In this document: piece by piece, positions 59,923 through 64,000 of the stretch
Position numbering within the stretch: the stretch's first letter is position 1
Layout of the letters: every line of letters begins with the position of its first letter
Source: Ruminococcus sp.
GTDB lineage: Bacteria; Bacillota; Clostridia; Oscillospirales; Ruminococcaceae
Direction: 5' to 3'
Length of the DNA: 64,000 nucleotides
NCBI GenBank assembly: GCA_017519415.1
Contig: JAFWSI010000012.1
Coordinates: 59,974-123,973, forward strand
Made by a program: the position numbers and the translations under genes
The notes under the pieces: generated by a model
What the model saw: only the letters and a program-made list of their open reading frames with translations
The model's database searches: none
Told to the model about the DNA's origin: nothing

Positions 59923-60552
59923 TTATTTTTTAAAAAAGCCGAACCTCTTTTTCTTCGGAGCAAGACTTTCAAGGAATTTCTCGGTCTCATCCTCCGAAGC
60001 TGCCTTCAGAAGATCATTCACCTTTTCCCTCAGAAGGGCTCCCTTTGAATTGGAGGCATTTGCCTGTATAGCCTCCTCCGTCAGGCTGCCGTGTCTTCCG
60101 GCACCCGCAGGGAACTGCGGAGAAGCTGCGTGGTAAGCCGTTCCCCCATTCATAACAGGCTGAGGTGCCGGATTCATGGGAGCAGCAAACATAGCTACCT
60201 CGTTGATATTTATGAGCCTGTCTGGCATCATTATCATGCATTCCGAATTCTCCGGCGCAAGTGACAGGATATATCCTATACAGTTATTGCAGGGCAGTAA
60301 GGACATCATGTCCTGTGTGCTGATAAGTATGAGCCCTCGGATCACAGTTTCCCCTGCCGCCAGCATATTCTGCACGGCCTCTGCCTCCGCATGGACAGGC
60401 ATATTCATGTCAGAACGGCTTATGCCCGTATATATCCTCCCCGAAGCTGATTCGATGGAGCACACCGTATCGGAAGCGGAAATAAATGCTCCCGATTCAA
60501 TTAAATTTATAGCAGCAGATTGTGCGGCACTTAGTATCGCGTCTGTATTCAT
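59923..60552 (-). CDS. Cytidine-deaminase-fold protein with C-terminal extension
   Basis: A 209-residue protein. The first about 125 residues follow the cytidine deaminase fold with zinc-site motifs MPVHAEAEAV (H-A-E, about 54) and LLPCNNCIGYI (P-C-x-x-C, about 88). The rest is Pro/Ala-rich, then a charged helix (LREKVNDLLKAASEDETEKFLES) and a basic end, KKKRFGFFKK. Zinc ligands and the catalytic Glu are kept, so deamination of some substrate is possible; the tail is unusual for Cdd. It is upstream of, and close to, the GGDEF gene, a likely operon. Confidence 0.78.
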   Translation of the reverse strand: MNTDAILSAAQSAAINLIESGAFISASDTVCSIESASGRIYTGISRSDMNMPVHAEAEAVQNMLAAGETVIRGLILISTQDMMSLLPCNNCIGYILSLAPENSECMIMMPDRLININEVAMFAAPMNPAPQPVMNGGTAYHAASPQFPAGAGRHGSLTEEAIQANASNSKGALLREKVNDLLKAASEDETEKFLESLAPKKKRFGFFKK

Positions 60553-60637
60553 TTTCCATCACCCCGAACATAAAGTACATTCTGCCAGAACAGCTGCAAC
60601 GGCAGCTGTCAGATCATCCGATGAGTGTTATAGTAAT

Positions 60638-60667
60638 ATTATAACATCATATAATATATAAATGCAA
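60638..60667 (-). promoter_or_regulatory. Promoter of the deaminase-fold/GGDEF operon
   Basis: Minus strand: TTGCAT (60667-60662), 18 bp, TATAAT (60643-60638). It leaves a leader of about 80 nt. The remainder of the gap to the esterase terminator (60668-60820) is AT-rich, and I see nothing else in it. Confidence 0.7.
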
Positions 60668-60821
60668 CCAGTTTTTGTCCGAAAAAGGTGGATATTTCGA
60701 GGAAGATACACAAAAGAAATAATAGTTCGCTATTTTTTTGTAAAAACCATCTAATCAGCAGGAGCTTTTTTCGTTAATTTGCTCTTATCATGTATTCTGC
60801 CCGTTAGTTCATATGACAAAA

Positions 60822-60846
60822 AGCCCCGGCGCTGTGCGCCGGGGCT
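60822..60846 (-). terminator. Terminator of the dockerin-esterase gene
   Basis: AGCCCCGGCGC-(3 nt)-GCGCCGGGGCT, an 11-bp perfect stem followed on the minus strand by TTTTT, 9 bp after the stop codon. Confidence 0.95.
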
Positions 60847-60855
60847 CTGCTTATA

Positions 60856-63441
60856 TCATTCAGTCGCCTGGAATATGCCTCTTACGAAGCTGTAGAGGTG
60901 CGAATGAATGGAGTCGTCACCGTGATGACCGTTGTTTACAACGTGCCATACATGAGGTACATTGTTCTTATTGAAGTTATTGTGGTAGCCCTCGGGAGTA
61001 TTCAGACCTACAACGTCGTCCTGAGTACCGCCTGTTATCATTATAAGATACGGTGTCTCGCTGGCATTGTTCCACTTCCATGAGCCGTTTGCTCCGGGTG
61101 CGGGACAGATAGCGCCTACATAGCCGAACTTACTGCCGTACTTCATACCGATCTGGAGAGACTCACGTCCGCCCATTGAGAAGCCTGTTACGGCTGTATT
61201 CTCTCTGCCTGTAGCAACGCTGTACTTGCCCTCGATATGCGGCATGAGGCTGTCAACAATATCGTCTACGAAGTTGTCGTAGCCCTCGTTGGAGCCCTGA
61301 TCCGCGAAGCCCGTAGCGTCATTCATAGTCGCGCTGGTGAATACGAAAGGTACTACAACGATCATCTCCTTGGCCTCGCCGGAAGCAATAGCGTTTCCGA
61401 TGATCTGCTTAGTATACATCTGACCGTTGCCCTGTGTTATCATACGGTTCTCGTTCTCGAAGAAGCCGTGGAGGAGATAGAGCACGGGATATTTCTTGCT
61501 CTCGCTGTAGTTTGCGGGGAGAAGTATATTGTAAGGCTTGTTCTTGTTTGCCTTCTTGGAGAAGTAGGTCTCTCTCTTGATAGTACCGTACTGAACTCCG
61601 CCCTTCTCCATATGAGAATCATTGGGCTCGTTGTTTACAAGTGCAGCCTGCACCTTCTTGGTGAGCTCCTCCATAGTGTATTTCTGCTGACCAGATCCGC
61701 TCTGAGTGCTTGTTCCGGAATTTCCGGTGCTTCCGTTGGTATTTCCGCTGCTTGAACTGCCGCTGTTTCCGTTGGTTTTTCCGCTGCTTGAACTGCCGCT
61801 GTTTCCACCGTCTGATCCTGAAACCGAGCCCTCAGTCGCCTGGAATATGCCTCTTACGAAGCTGTAGAGGTGCGAATGAATGGAGTCGTCGCCGTGGTGT
61901 CCGTTCTGAACAACGTGCCATACATGAGGTACATTGTTCCTGTTGAAGTTATTGTGGTAGCCCTCGGGAGTATTCAGACCTACAACGTCGTCCTGAGTAC
62001 CGCCTGTTATCATTATGAGATAAGGCGTTTCGTCCTCGCTGCTCCACTTCCATGAGCCGCTTGCTCCGGGTGCGGGGCAGATAGCGCCTACATATCCGAA
62101 CTTGTCGCCGTGCTTCATACCGATCTGGAGAGATTCGCGTCCGCCCATTGAGAAGCCTGTTACGGCTGTATTCTCTCTGCCTGTAGCAACGCTGTACTTG
62201 CTTTCGATATGCGGCATGAGGCTGTCAACAATATCGTCTACGAAGTTGTCGTAGCCCTCGTTGGAGCCCGGATCCGCGAAGCCCGTAGCGTCGTTCATGG
62301 TCGCGCTGGTGAATACGAAAGGTACTACAACGATCATATCCTTGGCTGCGCCCTCGGCGATAGCATTGCCTATGATCTGCTGTGTATACATCTGACCGTT
62401 GCCCTGTGTTATCATACGGTCCTCGTTCTCAAAGAAGCCATGGAGAACATAGAGTACGGGATACTGCTTGCTCTCGTCATAGTTTGCGGGAAGAAGTATA
62501 TTGTAAGGCTTGTTCTTGTTAGCCTTCTTGGAGAAGTAGGTCTCCTTCTTGATAGTACCGTACTGAACCCCGTTCTTCTTCATATGAGAATCATTAGGCT
62601 CGTTGTTTACGAGAGAATCCTGTACGATCTTAGTAAGCTCTTCCATAGTGTACTTCCTCTGTCCGGGTACGATAACCGGCTCAACTACAGGGAACTCCGT
62701 AATTCTACCTGCAACGAACTGCATGATGAGAACAGCGTCGTTCAACTCGTACACGCCGTTGCTGTCGGCATCGGCAGCTTTAAGCGTTCTCTTGTCCTCG
62801 ATGGACTTTATTAATCCCTTTCTTGCAAGAACGATGTCAAAGGAATCTATGACGCCGTCATAGTTTATATCGCCCTTGTTCATCTTGACAGGTGCAGAGG
62901 GTTCGCCGATCTCGGTACCGCTCTTTGCTCCCACGATCTCATCGATGTAGAAATCACAATTGCTTTCCTCTGTTTCCACATACAACTGTATATCAGTTGC
63001 TCCGTCCGGGATCGTAAAACTGTTGTTCTCAAGGTGTACCCATTTGCCCTTTTCCGAGCTCACCTCAGCGATCTTGGGATATTTTGCGCTTCCCCCGTCG
63101 CTGTACTGAAGTGTGAGGTAGAAGGTCACGGGTGACGATTCTTCTGTCATTACATACGCACTGAAAGCATAGTCCTGTCCCGCATTGAAACCTGAGCCAA
63201 GCGAAACTGTCGCACCGTTCCAGTTACTTGTTCTTCCGCTTGCCATAAGGGAATACTCTCCCGAGCGCGAGATACCCGATACGGTCTTTACTGAAGCGGC
63301 GCCTCTGCCGCTCCACTGTTCCGTTCCGTCCTCGAAGGTGCTGTGGAGAAGGTAATCCGACTCTGCGGCATCAGAGGGGAAAACCGCAAAGGTCGACAAG
63401 GAAAGGATTGCTGCAACGATAGCTGATATGCTTTTCTTCAT
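60856..63441 (-). CDS. Exported modular esterase: CBM, dockerin, two tandem CE1-type esterase domains
   Basis: An 861-residue cellulosomal-type enzyme, probably removing acetyl or feruloyl groups from xylan. Order: signal peptide (about 1-26); carbohydrate-binding module of CBM22/CBM4-9 type (about 28-175); type I dockerin (about 185-250) with two calcium loops (GDINYDGVIDSFD; ADADSNGVYELND); esterase 1 (about 265-540); Gly/Ser/Asn linker (about 545-585); esterase 2 (about 585-861). Both esterases have the nucleophile in VTGFSMGGRES, FLYVLHGFFEN-type oxyanion blocks and HVWHVVxNGHHGDD with the histidine. The two domains are nearly identical. ATG 63441 lies 7 nt after GGAGG; ATG 63447 is too close to it. 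Confidence 0.9.
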   Translation of the reverse strand: MKKSISAIVAAILSLSTFAVFPSDAAESDYLLHSTFEDGTEQWSGRGAASVKTVSGISRSGEYSLMASGRTSNWNGATVSLGSGFNAGQDYAFSAYVMTEESSPVTFYLTLQYSDGGSAKYPKIAEVSSEKGKWVHLENNSFTIPDGATDIQLYVETEESNCDFYIDEIVGAKSGTEIGEPSAPVKMNKGDINYDGVIDSFDIVLARKGLIKSIEDKRTLKAADADSNGVYELNDAVLIMQFVAGRITEFPVVEPVIVPGQRKYTMEELTKIVQDSLVNNEPNDSHMKKNGVQYGTIKKETYFSKKANKNKPYNILLPANYDESKQYPVLYVLHGFFENEDRMITQGNGQMYTQQIIGNAIAEGAAKDMIVVVPFVFTSATMNDATGFADPGSNEGYDNFVDDIVDSLMPHIESKYSVATGRENTAVTGFSMGGRESLQIGMKHGDKFGYVGAICPAPGASGSWKWSSEDETPYLIMITGGTQDDVVGLNTPEGYHNNFNRNNVPHVWHVVQNGHHGDDSIHSHLYSFVRGIFQATEGSVSGSDGGNSGSSSSGKTNGNSGSSSSGNTNGSTGNSGTSTQSGSGQQKYTMEELTKKVQAALVNNEPNDSHMEKGGVQYGTIKRETYFSKKANKNKPYNILLPANYSESKKYPVLYLLHGFFENENRMITQGNGQMYTKQIIGNAIASGEAKEMIVVVPFVFTSATMNDATGFADQGSNEGYDNFVDDIVDSLMPHIEGKYSVATGRENTAVTGFSMGGRESLQIGMKYGSKFGYVGAICPAPGANGSWKWNNASETPYLIMITGGTQDDVVGLNTPEGYHNNFNKNNVPHVWHVVNNGHHGDDSIHSHLYSFVRGIFQATE
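60861..62660. repeat. Tandem duplication of the esterase domain (972-bp period)
   Basis: Sequence beginning CAGTCGCCTGGAATATGCC at 60861 recurs at 61833, and near-identity extends for roughly 820 bp in each copy, up to the segment coding KYTMEELT. The 972-bp offset equals 324 codons, so the frame is kept. A Gly/Ser linker with internal short repeats lies between the copies. Confidence 0.9.
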
Positions 63442-63642
63442 AGACATTCCTCCTTTTAAAGAATCTTATATGTTATAATTACCATATTTTTTCACCATTG
63501 TCAACCCAAAAAGTGCTGTTTTTATATCATTCTCGTAATAATAATGCTAATTTAGTACTCTAATTACCATTTCAAGGAGCCAAATAGTAATTTATTGTAT
63601 TCATTGTTTTATATATTTTTAATATAGGGGCATTATATAAAA

Positions 63643-63679
63643 AAGAAGTCCTTCACGGATTTACCATGAAAGACTTCTT
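63643..63679 (-). terminator. Terminator of the right-edge dockerin gene
   Basis: AAGAAGTC (63643) pairs with GACTTCTT (63672), with an inner TTCA/TGAA, GG/CC stem; TTTTTT follows on the minus strand. The 63442-63642 gap up to the esterase start is otherwise AT-rich; I could not identify a confident esterase promoter in it. Confidence 0.8.
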
Positions 63680-63714
63680 GTTATTTATGAGCTTATGCTC
63701 ATCTCATTTACGGA

Positions 63715-64000
63715 TCAGTTGAAGTAATTATCGTAGCCTTCCCAGCCTGCAAGGTAACGAGCAAGTATCATGCCGTCTGCCTTTGTGATCTGGCCGTCTC
63801 CGTTGATGTCGCCGGACATGAGAATGATAACCACTCCATCCCAGCCTGCAAGGTAACGAGCAAGCATCATGCCGTCTGCCTTTGAAAGCTGTCCGTCACC
63901 GTTTGAGTCACCGTTGTTCTTAGGTGCCTCGCGCATTTCTGCGTTGAACTTTATCTTTTCTGTCAGTGACTCATTGTCTATGCCGATGCTTACAGCCTTC
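63715..64000 (-). CDS. C-terminal dockerin domain of an exported protein, partial
   Basis: The frame is open through the right edge of the window, so only the last 94 residues are seen. They contain a type I dockerin: two calcium-loop repeats, GDSNGDGQLSKADGMMLARY and GDINGDGQITKADGMILARY, each followed by LAGW(D/E)G, ending at TGA 63715. Both repeats share the symmetric K-A-D-G-M-(M/I)-L-A-R-Y cohesin-contact helix. The catalytic part lies outside the window; a plant cell-wall hydrolase is likely. This dockerin differs from the one in the adjacent esterase, so they may bind different cohesins. Confidence 0.9.
   Translation of the reverse strand, partial: KAVSIGIDNESLTEKIKFNAEMREAPKNNGDSNGDGQLSKADGMMLARYLAGWDGVVIILMSGDINGDGQITKADGMILARYLAGWEGYDNYFN

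Noticed and set aside
61680-61830. CRISPR-like or tandem-repeat array between the esterase copies
   Set aside because: The short repeats encode a Gly/Ser/Asn linker in frame with both esterase domains; there are no unique spacers.

Overview
This 64 kb window is chromosomal DNA from a Gram-positive, anaerobic, fibre-degrading member of the Oscillospiraceae, most likely a Ruminococcus close to the cellulosome-forming rumen and gut species. The grounds are: dockerin modules (central in the 60.9-63.4 kb esterase, terminal in the truncated gene at the right edge), a low-GC clostridial style of promoters and Shine-Dalgarno sites, frequent TTG/GTG starts, SpoVG, sortase B enzymes, a rhodanese-less ThiI beside a cysteine desulfurase, and a meso-diaminopimelate-type MurE. 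No rRNA, tRNA, CRISPR array, insertion sequence or prophage was seen.

Layout. (1) 0-8.3 kb, minus strand: a division and cell-wall (dcw) cluster reading mraZ, rsmH, ftsL-like, PASTA penicillin-binding protein, murE, mraY, ftsW (cut by the window edge). Its promoter is followed at once by three GGTGA boxes in exact 10-bp phase, the expected layout of a MraZ operator. (2) 8.6-16.1 kb, minus: cysteine desulfurase, a membrane protein, thiI, pncC/cinA, two class B sortases and a SpoIID-like protein whose conserved blocks are in circularly permuted order. (3) 16.4-32.2 kb, mainly plus: YfhO, Nudix hydrolase, (spoVG on minus), murC-lexA, two decayed small genes, zapA, U32 protein, dUTPase, DUF4321 and the elongasome operon mreBCD-PBP2, followed by an M23 peptidase. 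(4) 32.3-38.5 kb: flavodoxin-like protein, class II aldolase, a roughly 1-kb AT-rich insertion with two small Cys-rich genes between inverted repeats, then DtxR regulator, MurL-type epimerase and MurD. (5) 38.6-46.9 kb: a solitary PglX-like methyltransferase, xylulokinase, membrane protein, VanZ, ROK repressor, AEC transporter. (6) 46.9-60.6 kb: second YfhO, zinc-ribbon/coiled-coil membrane protein, Fur regulator, lipoprotein, DUF2225-like, Tex, alpha/beta hydrolase, MmcQ-EVE-like protein, DnaQ-like exonuclease, CPBP protease, Cache-GGDEF protein, cytidine-deaminase-fold protein. (7) 60.8-64 kb: dockerin-bearing tandem esterase and the dockerin end of another exported protein.

The common theme is envelope construction: precursor synthesis (MurC, MurD+MurL, MurE, MraY), division (FtsW, PASTA PBP, FtsL-like, ZapA, MraZ), elongation (MreBCD, PBP2, M23), surface anchoring (sortases) and polymer decoration (two YfhO). 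The most notable points are the murL-murD pair, which predicts an L-glutamate-then-epimerise route to D-Glu in peptidoglycan; the MraZ box array; the permuted SpoIID protein beside two sortases; an orphan, C-terminally short BREX-type PglX; and the inverted-repeat-bounded small-gene insertion.
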